DNA of 64,000 nucleotides from Candidatus Altimarinota bacterium (lineage in GTDB: Bacteria; Patescibacteriota; Gracilibacteria; BD1-5; UBA6164). The notes beneath the pieces were generated by a model. It saw only the letters and a program-made list of their open reading frames with translations. It did not search any database and had not been told where the DNA came from. The translations under genes were made by a program, and so were the position numbers. The stretch is taken from NCBI GenBank assembly GCA_030683605.1, contig JAUXPL010000026.1, forward strand, positions 17,298 to 81,297, written 5' to 3'. Positions 1-10,498 of the stretch are shown piece after piece; position 1 is the stretch's first letter, and every line of letters starts with the position of its first letter.

Positions 1-771
1 TATCAATGGAAGATACATAAACAAAGCTATAATACCTGAAAATAATACTGTAAGAAGAATATATAAAATATTTCTGTTGTACAATGATGCAAATCCACAC
101 AATTTTTGTACTATAGTCTTATCAGTCTTGATAAATGTACAGTCTTTTGCTAGAAGAATGGATTTTTTGCTTTTAAATATTCATACTAAAATGTCATACA
201 AAACATAAAACACTAACATAATAACAAAAAATACTCCTGCAGGTCTATTTACAGTAAACATACTTATTATTATTGGTATTGATAATAGGTATTTTTTCTT
301 TTCAAGTAAATATAATCAAACAAGCATAAATATAATTCATAATATTTGCTTATAATAATTTAAATAAAAAGACTCATACTGAATAATTGATATAAAAAAT
401 ATAATTATTCATATTATTGCTGTTGTTTGTGAATATTTTTTTAGATACAAATATATATAAATAGATGTAATAGAGCCAAAAATAGCTAACATATATGTTA
501 TCAGAAAATCTACATTGTATCATATTATATGAAATGTATTTCACATCAATCCAATATATGGTGGATAAGCTTCCCTAGTCCGTGGTCTAAAACTAGCAAA
601 ATCTACATACGGCAAAGAACTGAAGTAATCAATAAACATTCTCCTATACAATCAAGGATCATATCATAGCGGTACATCAGAAAAAAAATAAGGATAAAAT
701 CTATACAATCAAAAAATAATAGATAAAACTAGAATAATAATGAATATATAGTCATAAATTTTTGATTTCAT
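1..771 (-). CDS. Partial polytopic membrane protein, GT-C glycosyltransferase-like
   Basis: The C-terminal part lies beyond the window edge; about 257 residues are visible from the ATG at 771. Residues 1-20 form a membrane segment. They are followed by an extracytoplasmic-looking stretch with the motif DVPLGYDPGLYR near residue 30, then several strongly hydrophobic helices. A first loop with Asp and an LGYDPG/YR signature after TM1 is typical of dolichyl-phosphate-mannose-dependent GT-C enzymes and related uncharacterised membrane glycosyltransferases, so I infer a cell-envelope glycosyltransferase. Several glycines, including both in LGYDPG, are encoded by TGA. The catalytic assignment is an inference from topology and one motif; it could be another polytopic membrane protein. 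Confidence 0.55.
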
Positions 772-795
772 ATGTTTATTGATTTAATACACAAA

Positions 796-859
796 GGGCT
801 GAAGCCATCTGTTGAAAAATAGAAATTTATTAGCTTATCAACAGAATGCTTTAGCTTTC
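796..859. repeat. Imperfect inverted repeat, GGCTRAAGCCATCTGTTGA family
   Basis: The sequence GGCTGAAGCCATCTGTTGA at 797-815 is followed about 20 bases later by a near-complement (TCAACAGAATGCTTTAGC at 838-855), giving a long imperfect hairpin between two minus-strand genes. The same 19-mer with one change recurs at 18180. It could be a small mobile or REP-like element, or a structured transcript end. Confidence 0.55.
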
Positions 860-890
860 TGTTCAACAATCTACCCATCTCTTCAAAAAA

Positions 891-928
891 AATGAAAAAG
901 AGAAATTATGATATTCCTCTTTTTCATT
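891..928. terminator. Bidirectional hairpin terminator
   Basis: Arms AATGAAAAAGAG (891-902) and CTCTTTTTCATT (917-928) are perfect complements with A/T tracts on both sides. It lies just after the stop of the minus-strand gene ending at 944 and probably terminates that gene. Confidence 0.7.
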
Positions 929-943
929 TATAAGTAATTTATA

Positions 944-1456
944 TTACCATTTTTTCCACCAAGCTTTTCAACTATCTTTATTACCATTCTTTTTACCTTT
1001 ATCATGTCCATATCCACTATTATCACATTCTTTATCTAATTTTTTAATTAGCTTTTCTAATTTTTTAATTTCAGCTTTGTACCATTTCAATGATCATTCA
1101 GCACTCCATAATTTTTGTTGTACAACTTTAGCTTCTTTCTCAAATTTAGATAATTGGTTTTGTAGTTTAATTTTATTTTTACCACTAGCCTTTTTTATAT
1201 CTTTTTTAAGCTGTTTAATTTGAGCTTTGTACCATTTCAAAGATCATTCAGCACTCCATAATTGTTGTTGAACAACTTTAGATTCTTTCTCAAATTGTTT
1301 CAATTCTTTTCTTTCCAATATAGAACATTGAGTAGAACCACCATTTTTAACATTGTTAGATCAATGAGCTACCATTGGACTAGAAGTCAATAGAAACACA
1401 GTCATTATCACTGCTGATAATAGCTTTGATTTCAATCCTTTCATATATTTATGCAT
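944..1456 (-). CDS. Secreted coiled-coil protein with a duplicated repeat
   Basis: About 170 residues under code 25. The N-terminus (MHKYMKGLKSK then a hydrophobic run ending SSPMVAHG) looks like a Sec signal peptide; a second ATG four codons in (1444) is an alternative start. The body holds two copies, about 40 residues apart, of a Lys/Glu-rich helical unit with the core KVVQQ.LWSAEGSLKWYKA, so it arose by internal duplication. The C-terminus is Gly/Lys-rich and ends in a Trp cluster (AWWKKW). No family is recognised. The unit looks like an alpha-helical coiled coil, suggesting an extracytoplasmic structural or binding role, which is inference. A terminator at 891-928 lies downstream. Confidence 0.75.
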
Positions 1457-1767
1457 AATAATATAAAATAAGCGATTATAGTATATCCTAAAAAAATCAA
1501 ATTGCAAATTTTTTTTAACTAATTATTGGCTCTAGGGCTTATTTTTTTATGTAGAAAGTGTTTTATCACTACTATAGTGAATTAAAAGTTAGTTTTTAAC
1601 AAAAAAATTGTGTACTATTATTTTTTCCATAATACTCTATAACATAGAGTTAAGGAAACACTGAAAATATTTAGAGCTTTTTAACATCAAAAATAAATAA
1701 TCTTTGAAAAAAAATACAAAACTCATATAATTTTATTATAAATTTTTTAATAATTCATTTTAAAATT
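1457..1767. other. Divergent intergenic region with a 7-bp dyad
   Basis: About 310 bases of AT-rich DNA between divergent genes, so promoters for both should lie here. The only clear structure is the inverted repeat ACTCTAT-AAC-ATAGAGT at 1634-1650, which could be an operator or a small hairpin. No coding potential under code 25 was seen. Confidence 0.4.
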
Positions 1768-3432
1768 ATGATTCTTAATTTTGTAAAATACTTTTACAGT
1801 CTACTATTTAGTATTTTTATATTTTTATTAATTTCTAGTTATTTTTTTGAAAATATTAGTTTGAATAACAACTACATATATCTGTTTTCATTACTAGTTA
1901 TTCCTGCTGCTGATATAATAATAGAAAAAGTAAAAATTAATATTAAACTATTAATATATATAGCAATACTATTGTTTGGATATACTTATATTTTTTCTAT
2001 AACAGGAAATGAAGATATAATAGAATCTTCACTTATATATTCATATATATTTTTGATAACTTGAGCTATTACTCAATATGTATGATTTATATTAGAAAGT
2101 AAGCATAAAAAAGTATCATTATTAAAACTATGAAAAAAATCAAAAAAATGACTAGATGATTATTTTTATATGCTATATATATTTATATGAATAATTTTTT
2201 TGATATGATTCTCTATTGAAGTGATGAGATTTGTATTTACTGATTATAGTTTGTGGAAATTAGCTTGAGTATTTTTAGCTTTTACACTCATTCTTATAAT
2301 TACTAGAAAAATAAATATAAATATAAAAAAATCACTACATAATAATCTAAAAGATTTAAACTGAGAAAATTTTACCAAATTTAGAAAAAAAATAAATGAT
2401 AACAAATTATTCAAAGTATTATCAGGACTAGAAATACAAAATGATATAGTATTTTACTTAATATTTATATTTTTCACTATTTTATTTTCTATATGATATA
2501 TTTATAATATAGAAGAATTATTGATATTATCATATGTAATTATATTTTTATCATATATCACTTTCAAAATATATTGATTCAAAATAGAAACAATAATAGT
2601 GAAAAAAGATTTCAACAGTAATAATTACTTGTTAAATCTAATAGTATTTACAATAATATTTACATTATCTACAAATAAAATACTAGAATGATATACATTA
2701 AATGATTATAAAAACTTTATTATATCTATATTTACTCTTATTTACATATACTTTTTTTCACTAATATTTTCAGATTTCAAACTTAATTCTATTACTCAAA
2801 AACATATAACATTACAAAAAATAAAATACTTAAAAATACCCAGATTTCATAAAAAAATATTGATAATATCTATATGACTATCAATTATAATCATGAGTAT
2901 CATTAATAAATATGAATTACTTATATCACCCCCAGATGATAAATACATAAGCCAAATAAATATAAGCGAAAATCTAGATGATAAAGACTTTGAAATATCA
3001 GAAGAAATAAATAATGATACAAAACAAGAAAATAATATAGAAATAACAAATGAAGATATTTCAGAAAATGAACAAAACAATAGTGAAGATAATTCTAATA
3101 ATCAAGAATTAACAATAAATGATGAATATAGCACTGAACAAGAATCAATCGAAGAAACAAGTACTGGTAATATGGTTAAAATATGAGAATTATACAAATT
3201 TAATAATTACTTATGAGTAGAAAATGAATCAGAAGATACACTGAAACTAGAAGAATTTATCAAAAAACTATGATACGCAGTGTGAGAAGTAGATGGTAAA
3301 TTTGATATAAGAACTAAAATATGACTTAGAAATGTATTAATGTATGAATGTAATTGGCCAACTACTGCAATATGAGTACTATGAAAAAATGCGGCTGAAT
3401 GTATAGAATGATTGGAAGTGGAAAGAGAGTAA
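1768..3432 (+). CDS. Polytopic membrane protein with acidic linker and peptidoglycan-binding-like C-terminal domain
   Basis: 554 residues, stop TAA. Residues 1-380 contain about ten hydrophobic segments. They are followed by an Asn/Glu/Asp-rich low-complexity linker (about 395-465), then a compact domain of about 80 residues with the pattern LEEFIKKLGYAVGEVDGKFD followed by IRTKIGLRNV. That pattern resembles PG_binding_1-type repeats (..LGYY.GEVDGKFGPKT..) and is common at the C-termini of cell-wall proteins in this phylum. I infer an integral membrane protein whose tail contacts the cell wall. Many glycines are TGA. An alternative is a transporter or flippase-like protein; the membrane half was not assigned to a family. 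Confidence 0.7.
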
Positions 3433-3494
3433 GTAGTAAAGGCTATTCTGTATAAGGAATTGTGTACTATGGTTTTAATCCCTTTATATTGTGT

Positions 3495-3659
3495 ACTCAG
3501 GTTCTACCCCTACCCCCCTGCTGGGTACTTCACCTGCTCTAAAGGATACACCTTCGGATAAAAGGGGCAGAAAATTTTTCTTCCATTTCCAAGGGGGCGC
3601 CCCGAAGGAAGTACTCTTGGGGTATCCCGAGCTACGAGGGGATTGCTTAGAACCTGAGT
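3495..3659. repeat. 165-bp repeat element with 12-bp perfect terminal inverted repeats
   Basis: Ends are ACTCAGGTTCTA (3495-3506) and TAGAACCTGAGT (3648-3659). The interior is a GC-rich mosaic (CTAAAGGATACACCTTCGG, GGGGTATCCCGAGCTACG) whose pieces recur at 23251, 32238, 41578 and elsewhere. It sits between two plus-strand genes. Open frames over it have no support as genes. Confidence 0.75.
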
Positions 3660-3696
3660 CAGATAAAAAATAGAAATTATATATAATAATAAAAAA

Positions 3697-4989
3697 ATGC
3701 AAAACAAAAAGGCATTCTCAATACTAGAAATAGTTGTAATAATATGAATTAGCTTGTTAATAATTAACATAGCCTTTTCTTATTATAAAATTCAATTAAA
3801 AAATAGTAGAGATAGTCAAAGAATGACTAGCATAAATGGTTTAGGATTTGAATTAGAAGAATTATTAACAAAAGATTCAATTCTGCCTATACCAGATTGA
3901 GCAATCAACATAACTGCTGATGAAGAAATAATAAACATACAATGATATATATCTGATAATATTTTTGATTTATCTAGTAGCAATTTTATTGATCCTTTAG
4001 ATAATAAATATTATACTTATGTAGTGAACAAAGATAGAGATAGATATCAATTAATGTCTCTACAAGAAAATAACTGGTATGAACAAGGCAGTATTTATTA
4101 TCAAAAAAGATTAGCATTTACTTCATGAAATGATTTATGAATATTTTTGGATAAAGATAGCTATTTACCTGCTCAATATTATGTAAAAGAAGATATAGAA
4201 ACAAATGAAAATATGGATGATTTCATAGTTTATATAAACAATTATACTTCTGCCATATGAACAGATATCAAAAAAGAAATGGCTTTTAGAATAAATCCTA
4301 TAGCAAATTGTCTACATATTTTGAAAAATGGTGATGGTATTGATAATTGAATATATACTATTAGTCCAGATAAGTTAAATAATTTCAATGTTTACTGTGA
4401 TATGACTACTAACTGAGGTGGATGGACACTATTTTATGCTAATAACTGAATAAAAGATTCTCCCAATGCTGAAAGTTATGTAGAAATGAGACAAAATGTA
4501 TATGATTGAAAAGTATATGACCTAACAAATTATACCTGAGCTACACTATCATGATTAAAAGACTATAGATTATTTACTAGTAATGGAGCTAAAGAAGTAT
4601 TAATGAAGAACAATGCAACAACTGAAGATAAATGGTGAAAAATATTCTTTGATTCTAGTTCTACTCTAGATTGGGCATTATCAGATAAAGTATTATGAAG
4701 CTGAGTAGAAAAATGTATTGAACTTCCTGAATGAGCTACTTGGTGAATAATAGATGATAAATGAACAAATAATTATAGTAATCTAAGTCAAATGATGGCT
4801 CACTGAGGAACAAACTGGTGAATATCACATGAACAATATGATTGTAACTGATATACAGAAACTAGTATATTACCTCATGTAGCATTTTATTGAGCAAATA
4901 CTAGTACATCTGATTGAAGAGCTAGAAGTAATACTTTAGTTTGATGAACTTGGTGATGAGAGAATCAATATAGATATTACATAAGATAG
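3697..4989 (+). CDS. Type IV pilin-like protein with fibrinogen-like C-terminal domain
   Basis: 430 residues, stop TAG. The N-terminus KKAFSILEIVVIIGISLL matches the prepilin signature: short basic leader, cleavage before Phe, Glu at +5 and a hydrophobic helix. From about residue 205 there is a fibrinogen-like segment: CLHILKNGDGIDNGIYTI, then VYCDMTTNGGGWTL, the classic fibrinogen/ficolin core with two paired Cys, followed by a Trp/Gly-rich tail with further Cys and ending in YRYYIR. Most glycines are TGA. It would be processed by a prepilin peptidase and assembled into, or displayed on, a type IV pilus, with the fibrinogen-like domain as an exposed sugar- or protein-binding tip. That role is inference. 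A strong terminator follows at once. Confidence 0.8.
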
Positions 4990-4990
4990 A

Positions 4991-5021
4991 AAAAAACGAT
5001 TTTTAAAAAAATCGTTTTTTT
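4991..5021 (+). terminator. Rho-independent terminator of the pilin-like gene
   Basis: Hairpin AAAAAACGATTTTT/AAAAATCGTTTTTT with a T tract, starting two bases after the stop codon at 4989. Confidence 0.85.
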
Positions 5022-5029
5022 GCTGCAGA

Positions 5030-5135
5030 CCACCTCTCAACTCTTAACCCACCCTAACCCTCCCTAATATTAGGGAGGAAATAGCTGCAGACCACCCCCT
5101 AGCCCCCTCCTTACTAAGGAGGGAGAATAGCTACA
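5030..5135. repeat. Two tandem palindromic repeat units
   Basis: Two units each begin GCAGACCACC and end in a GGAGGGAR..ATAGCT-like segment. The palindromes are CCTCCCTAATATTAGGGAGG and CCTCCTTACTAAGGAGG. The same CCTCCCTAATATTAGGGAGG palindrome recurs near 24860, in the spacer before mutS. No gene is present here. Confidence 0.7.
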
Positions 5136-5160
5136 AAAAAGCAGGGAGATTTGTTTTATG

Positions 5161-6390
5161 TTATGTTTTTTTTTGAATAAAATCAAATATACTAATAATT
5201 GTGTAATTTGGACTATTTTGTATTTCTACTTTTTTTTCATAGTATATCAATATATTATTCTCATTATTTTTATCAAATATTGATGTCTCTCTTTTTATAT
5301 TATCATTATTCAGTTCATAACAAACTTGGATATTTGTATCTATTTCTGGTACATAAAAATCTATTTCTCATATATTTTTTTTGAAATACACTTTATCGTA
5401 TTTTTTCACTAGTTCCAGTAATACAATATTTTCAAATGATTGTCATATATTTTCTTTATGTCACAATATTTTATTAAATCATATATTATATAAAAAAGGT
5501 TTTTTAGCAGCTTTAGGATTATAATAATTATCTATTTCATATATATAAAAAATATTTTTTATATATTCATAATATTCATATAATGTTGTTTTTCATATTT
5601 TTATATTTAATGATTTTAATTCATTGTAAATTTTACTTATATTTAATGTTTTCGTATATGAATTAGTAATATTTTTTAACAAATATTTAAGTGAATATTC
5701 ATTTTCTATACTATATCTCTCTATTAAGTCTTTGTATATAAGTACATCTAAATATGTCTTTAAATTATCAATTTTAAACAAATTATTAGTAGATAATAAT
5801 ATTTCCGGAAATGTTCAAAATTCTAATATTTCATTAAATAGACTTTTTATATTTGCCATTTCTATTGTAGAATAATATTTTTTTTGCTCTATATTTCTAA
5901 ATCTCATTGCTTCAATAAAAGTAAGTGGAAATACTTTGTATTCAAAAACCCTTCATCTAAAATGAGTACTGAGCTCAGAAGATAATAATTTTGAATTACT
6001 TCAGCTCAAAAAAATCTTATATCATAAATTATATATAGATAATACAAATTCCTTAAAATTTAAAATATCTTGTATTTCATCAAAAATAAAAAATGGTTCT
6101 AAATCAGTATAAATCTCTTTGAAATCAGATAATAATATTTTATAATCAATTACTTCTCATGAATTCAATGAAAAATCTATAAAAACTACTTGTTCTATTT
6201 TTATTTTTTCCAATTGAATTAACTCTTTAATGAAATCAATCATCAAAAAAGTTTTTCAAACTCTTCTAGGTCCTATGAAACTAACAATTTTATTTAATGT
6301 TAATAAATCCTCGAAAAAAACATAATCTCTTTTTATTGTTTTTATATTAGATATTAGTTTTTGATTATCTAGTATTAATTGCTTAAACAT
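5161..6390 (-). CDS. AAA-family ATPase with DUF4143-like C-terminal domain
   Basis: 409 residues. The P-loop GPRRVGKT is near residue 42 (its GK glycine is TGA), the Walker B-like FFIFDEIQD is near 95, then SGSSSKLLSSEL and FRGRVFEYKVFPLTF. The second half has the DUF4143-type nuclease-fold arrangement (LELVKKYDKVYFKKNIGEIDFYV). The family is widespread, of uncertain role, and often found in mobile or defence neighbourhoods. The start ATG at 6390 is chosen because the motif spacing fits the family; no Shine-Dalgarno is visible. It is transcribed convergently toward the repeat block at 5030. Confidence 0.85.
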
Positions 6391-6469
6391 ACTTGTATGT
6401 AGATAAATAATAATTAAATATGTACTTATATATAAGTATATATTAATATTTTAAATATGCAAATATTAA

Positions 6470-7284
6470 TTATGTATTTTTTTTACTATTTCTTCTCAAA
6501 TATCATAAATAAAATATACATAATAATATAGTGATAAATGATATTAGTAATCATATTTGGAAGTATTTTTGTGGTTTGAAATATAGTTTTAGTTCCAATT
6601 CTATACTTCAATCATCATTTAATAAAAAATATTTGAAATCTTTTTTTCAGTTTGATAATATTTTAGGATATCAATCTGACTTGAGTTGGTTTGAATAATT
6701 TTGCTTTATTTGAGTATATACTGCTTGTTTAGTTATAAGCCATGAATTAGTATAACTATCTGTTTTATTATGATTAAAATCTATTTTATTATTATTCTTA
6801 TCATAGATTTCCCAGTATTTATTATATGTATCATTAAATACTATTTCTCAAGTTCCAGATATATTTACATTTATATCATATCTAGATTTAGATATTTGTT
6901 TATCTATTAATTTAATAGATCAGTTTGTATTATAAAATATTGCCTTTTTCAAATATCTAATAAAGAAATTCTATTATCATCATATATAGAATTATAATAT
7001 TTTGACATTTCCTTTATTAAGTCTTGAGTATTTTTTTCATAACTTGTTCCTGATATCACATATTTATAATCTTTTAATATTACTACTTTGTTTATTCATT
7101 TTCTCTTTATTGTATACATTACGTTGTCTCAATTCGATGGTAGTACTATAAATCTGTCTGATTTATCTATATCTATTTTTTTCTGATGATTTATATAATT
7201 GCTGTCTATAAAATTGGTAGAATATCTATTTTTGAATGAAATTGAAAATATATACATATCAAATATTACCCATAAAAATAACAT
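6470..7284 (-). pseudogene. Membrane-anchored protein broken by a frameshift
   Basis: The N-terminal frame starts at ATG 7284 (hydrophobic MLFLWVIFDMYIF) and runs to about 6955, where it hits TAA shortly after ISLLDIGKRQYF. The following segment, KKAIFYN and onward, is in the next frame and stays open to 6470, ending in a transmembrane helix and a basic tail (YLRRNSKKNT). The two parts read as one protein: an N-terminal membrane segment, about 200 extracytoplasmic residues and a C-terminal membrane helix. The family was not recognised. One missing base explains the break, so it is either real decay or a sequencing or assembly error. Confidence 0.55.
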
Positions 7285-7304
7285 ATATTATAATATACAA
7301 AAAA

Positions 7305-7329
7305 AATCCATTTTGAATAAAAATGGATT
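7305..7329. terminator. Bidirectional hairpin
   Basis: AATCCATTTT and AAAATGGATT arms around GAATA, flanked by A and T tracts. Together with the hairpin at 7384 it frames about 55 bases of otherwise featureless DNA. Confidence 0.6.
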
Positions 7330-7383
7330 CGCAAGACCTAACATGGGCAATGCACTTCATCTTTGATAAAATAAAGGTAAATT

Positions 7384-7409
7384 AAAAAGAACGATAAATC
7401 GTTCTTTTT
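7384..7409 (-). terminator. Terminator overlapping the stop of the ATPase gene
   Basis: AAAAAGAACGAT-AA-ATCGTTCTTTTT, overlapping the TAA stop at 7408-7410 of the minus-strand ATPase. Confidence 0.7.
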
Positions 7410-9663
7410 ATATTATCGGTTCTGCAAAATCACTTACTTTTTGAATTACATCTTTGTGTTCTGCAAATACTTCTTTTTTGGCTTCTTCCATACTTCTAGA
7501 GTATTTTTGTCTAGAACTATCATAAAGTCTATTAATATAATCATGTGGAGTATTTGAATCTGCTACATATATACTTTTTAGTGAAAATGGGTCTTTTACT
7601 TGTCATTTTACTAGTAATTTACAATAGAATTCTCTTTGATTCAAGTTTGCTAAATCATAAGCTCACAAAAATGGGTCGAAATGTTTTTGCATATACAAAG
7701 CATCTTCAGACGATATTCTGAAACTCACAAGTGTACCTACATTACCAAATAGTGCATCAGATATATTATCTGGAATTTGTTTTATAAATTGGTGAGCAAC
7801 TGCTAAACTTAGTCAATATTTTCTTGCTTCTGATAATATTTCGTTGAATGTTTCTGTAGCGAAGTTTTGAAACTCATCTACATATAAAAAGAAAGGTGTT
7901 CTAGCTTCTTTTGTAGTTCATTGTCTTCACATTGCTGCTTGGAAAATCTTGGTTACAAACATAGCTCATAGAAATCACATTATTTCTTCTTGTAGTTTTC
8001 ATTTAGGAAGTTTTACTAGAAGTATTTTTGATTCATCCATCATTTCTCTGAAATCTAGTTTGTTTTCATGACTTGCAAATATATTTTTTAATATATCTAT
8101 ACTTAATATTTGTCATACTTTGTTAAGTATAGGCATTATAGCTTCAGTATTGAATTGTTGACTCCATCCTGCAAATTCATTTGTCCAGAAATTTCTAACT
8201 ACATCATCGTTTATAGCATCTATCATATCATATCTGAAATCCTTGTCTGTTAAGGCTCTGATAATATCAAAAAGTGTAGAATTTGGTTTATCTAGCAATG
8301 CTAAAAAAATCATTCTCAGTACATGTTCTAACTTCGGATTCCAGTTACTTCAGAAAAATTTCTTAAAAATATCTATAAATCATTTCGCTAGTACTTGTTT
8401 TGATTCATTTGATTTAATATCTAGTGGATTGAAACAAAATGGGAATTTTTCATCTGTTGGGTCAAAAATAATAATATCATTTATTCTATTTTCAGGAATA
8501 TGAGCCATTATATCCTCTATCAAATCACCATGAGGATCTATTACTCAGATTCATTTTCATTGTTTCAAATCATCTATCATCAAACTAGTCAAAAATCTAG
8601 ATTTACCTGTACCTGTTTTACCAACTACATACAGATGTCTCAGTCTATCTTCATCATGAATTCATACTGGGATTTTTGTAGATCTATAATCACTAGTACC
8701 TACAATATTTACATCTCGAGGATAATTAATAGCTACTCTTTCACCATTTTGCAATACTTTGTAATCAAAAATAGGAGCTCATATAGGTAATGCAAGTTTT
8801 TTTGAAGTTACTTTAAGTAATGATGTTTCATTTTTTGGTTTATTTGGAAAATGAAATACACTAGATAATTCTTCAGAAGAATACATATATTTAGTGAAAT
8901 TTACACCTGATATTTTACCATTTTTTACTGAATCTATATTTTCATGAATTTTTAGACTGAATTCATTTAATGGATAATTTTTAAATACTGTAAAATTATT
9001 AAAAAATGCTTTCAATTTTCAAATTGCCAATTGTTTATTTTCTCATTGAACTACTATAAATATCTTAGTTTCAAATAAATCTTGTTCTAATTTGTGTTTG
9101 AAATATTTATCTCATAAATTTTTCCATCATTTTGATATTTTATTATTGAATAAATATTTAAAAAAATTAAATGATAATTTAATTTTGAACCATCTATATG
9201 ATAATTTTGATTTAATAAAAAATTTAAAACTTTCTCATACTATTGGCTTCATTTCTATAAAAACTCATATCTTATCTTTAATTATTCAAAAATTTTCAAA
9301 ACTTCTAAATATATTGAATATGAATTCAGTCTGATCAGTTGTAGAATATTTAAATGGATAAAACCAGCTATTTTCTAAGATTAATTCTCAAATAATTGTA
9401 TTATTCAAATTATAGTTCCATACTCATTTGTCATCAGGAATAATTTGAAATTCATTAAAATAACTATAGAATTGTGATTCAAAAGCTGAATAAGTTGCAT
9501 CATCTGAAGTAAGACTATAAAAAATCTCTCAACCAGAGTAATTAACACCTAGAGTTACTTCTCTATTTTCTAGTGTTTTACCTATGTCTTGAAAGAATTC
9601 TTTTACATACTGTTTACCATTTGCATAAGAATGGTAAACCTTGATTAAATAAGTGCTTTTCAT
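7408..9663 (-). CDS. HerA/VirD4-like conjugative-type ATPase, copy 1
   Basis: 751 residues. The N-terminal half (about 1-300) has no clear motif. The ATPase core carries Walker A YVVGKTGTGKSR, then WVIDPHGDLIEDI, NDIIIFDP and CFNPLD, and Walker B FFLYVDEFQNFAT (near residue 580), followed by SEARKYWLSLAVAHQF and IPDNISDALFGNVGTLV. These are hallmarks of the DUF87/TraD/VirB4-VirD4 ATPase group that pumps DNA or protein across membranes. A second full-length paralogue lies at 15252 with nearly the same motif set. No other secretion-channel genes are seen nearby, so whether it serves conjugation, type IV secretion or another transport task is unknown. Walker A glycines are GGT, while several others are TGA. 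Confidence 0.85.
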
Positions 9664-9731
9664 CGATTTAATACTCTAAATTAATATATATATTTTTATT
9701 ATATGTTTTTTTTTATTAATTACAAATTTAA

Positions 9732-9759
9732 TTGACATTTTATTTTTTTAATGTAATAT
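9732..9759 (+). promoter_or_regulatory. Sigma-70-like promoter for the coiled-coil gene at 9804
   Basis: TTGACA at 9732-9737 and TAATAT at 9754-9759 with a 16-base spacer, followed by a GGAG Shine-Dalgarno (near 9795) before ATG 9804. Confidence 0.65.
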
Positions 9760-9803
9760 ATAAGTATCAAAACAAAAATCAAAATTAAATAATTGGAGTT
9801 TTT

Positions 9804-10418
9804 ATGTATAATAAATTAGAAGTAATTATAACAATTCTTGAATCACAAATAGAAAAGCTGAAACAAGAATTAGAAAAACTACAACAAGAATTGATGAAAA
9901 ACAAAAGAAAAAGTATTGATAATCAAGAAGCTATATTAAATAAATTGGTTCCTGATAAAAAAATAAGCACTGTTAAGGTGCTAAAAATATTTTTTCCTAA
10001 GTTGCTTGTAGAAACTAAAAAAAAATTATGGTTTATTAATGTAGCTAATATAACTTTGGAAAAACTTAGAAATGACCTAAGAATATTAGTTAATGAGAAT
10101 ATCTATTATAATAATTATATGCATTTTGAATTAAAAGAATGGCATAATTTTGATAATAAGATAAAACAATTAGAGGAATTGATAAATAATAACAAGCAAG
10201 AAACTAAAATAGTTGAAAATAGTCTAATATCAGCTAAAAAGTTACTAGAAATAGAAAAAAACAAAATAAACAAATATAAAACAGTTAAAATAAAGGAGAG
10301 ACTTAATGATTTAATAGAACCAAATAATAATCCTATAGATGTATTTCCATTATGGAATGATTTATTCAAGAATACTCAATTATCAAGAGAAATCTTAGAA
10401 ATTGAACACGTAATGTAA
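9804..10418 (+). CDS. Glycine-free coiled-coil protein in its own promoter-terminator cassette
   Basis: 204 residues, stop TAA. Residues 1-45 are a strong heptad coiled coil (IEKLKQELEKLQQELMKN), with more helical segments rich in Lys, Glu and Asn. I find no glycine at all, so it reads the same under either code. It has a good promoter, a GGAG ribosome-binding site (rare in this window) and a strong terminator immediately downstream, so it is a monocistronic cassette between the minus-strand genes on either side. The family was not recognised. The odd composition and clear Shine-Dalgarno suggest a separate origin, possibly a mobile element, but that is inference. Confidence 0.75.
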   Translation: MYNKLEVIITILESQIEKLKQELEKLQQELMKNKRKSIDNQEAILNKLVPDKKISTVKVLKIFFPKLLVETKKKLWFINVANITLEKLRNDLRILVNENIYYNNYMHFELKEWHNFDNKIKQLEELINNNKQETKIVENSLISAKKLLEIEKNKINKYKTVKIKERLNDLIEPNNNPIDVFPLWNDLFKNTQLSREILEIEHVM

Positions 10419-10432
10419 TAATTATCAAAACA

Positions 10433-10463
10433 AAAAAACCTATTTACAATAAATAGGTTTTTT
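10433..10463. terminator. Bidirectional terminator
   Basis: AAAAAACCTATTTA-CAA-TAAATAGGTTTTTT between the convergent genes ending at 10418 and 10499. Confidence 0.85.
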
Positions 10464-10498
10464 TATTATAATATTATAAAAAAAGGAAGTAAAAAGCA

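Noticed and set aside
3484..3770. Overlapping open frames over the repeat at 3495-3659
   Set aside because: They are created by the GC-rich repeat and overlap the start of the pilin-like gene in the wrong frame or strand.
7330..7383. Possible small RNA between two hairpins
   Set aside because: Only 54 bases, no promoter or conserved structure seen; more simply two terminators for flanking transcripts.
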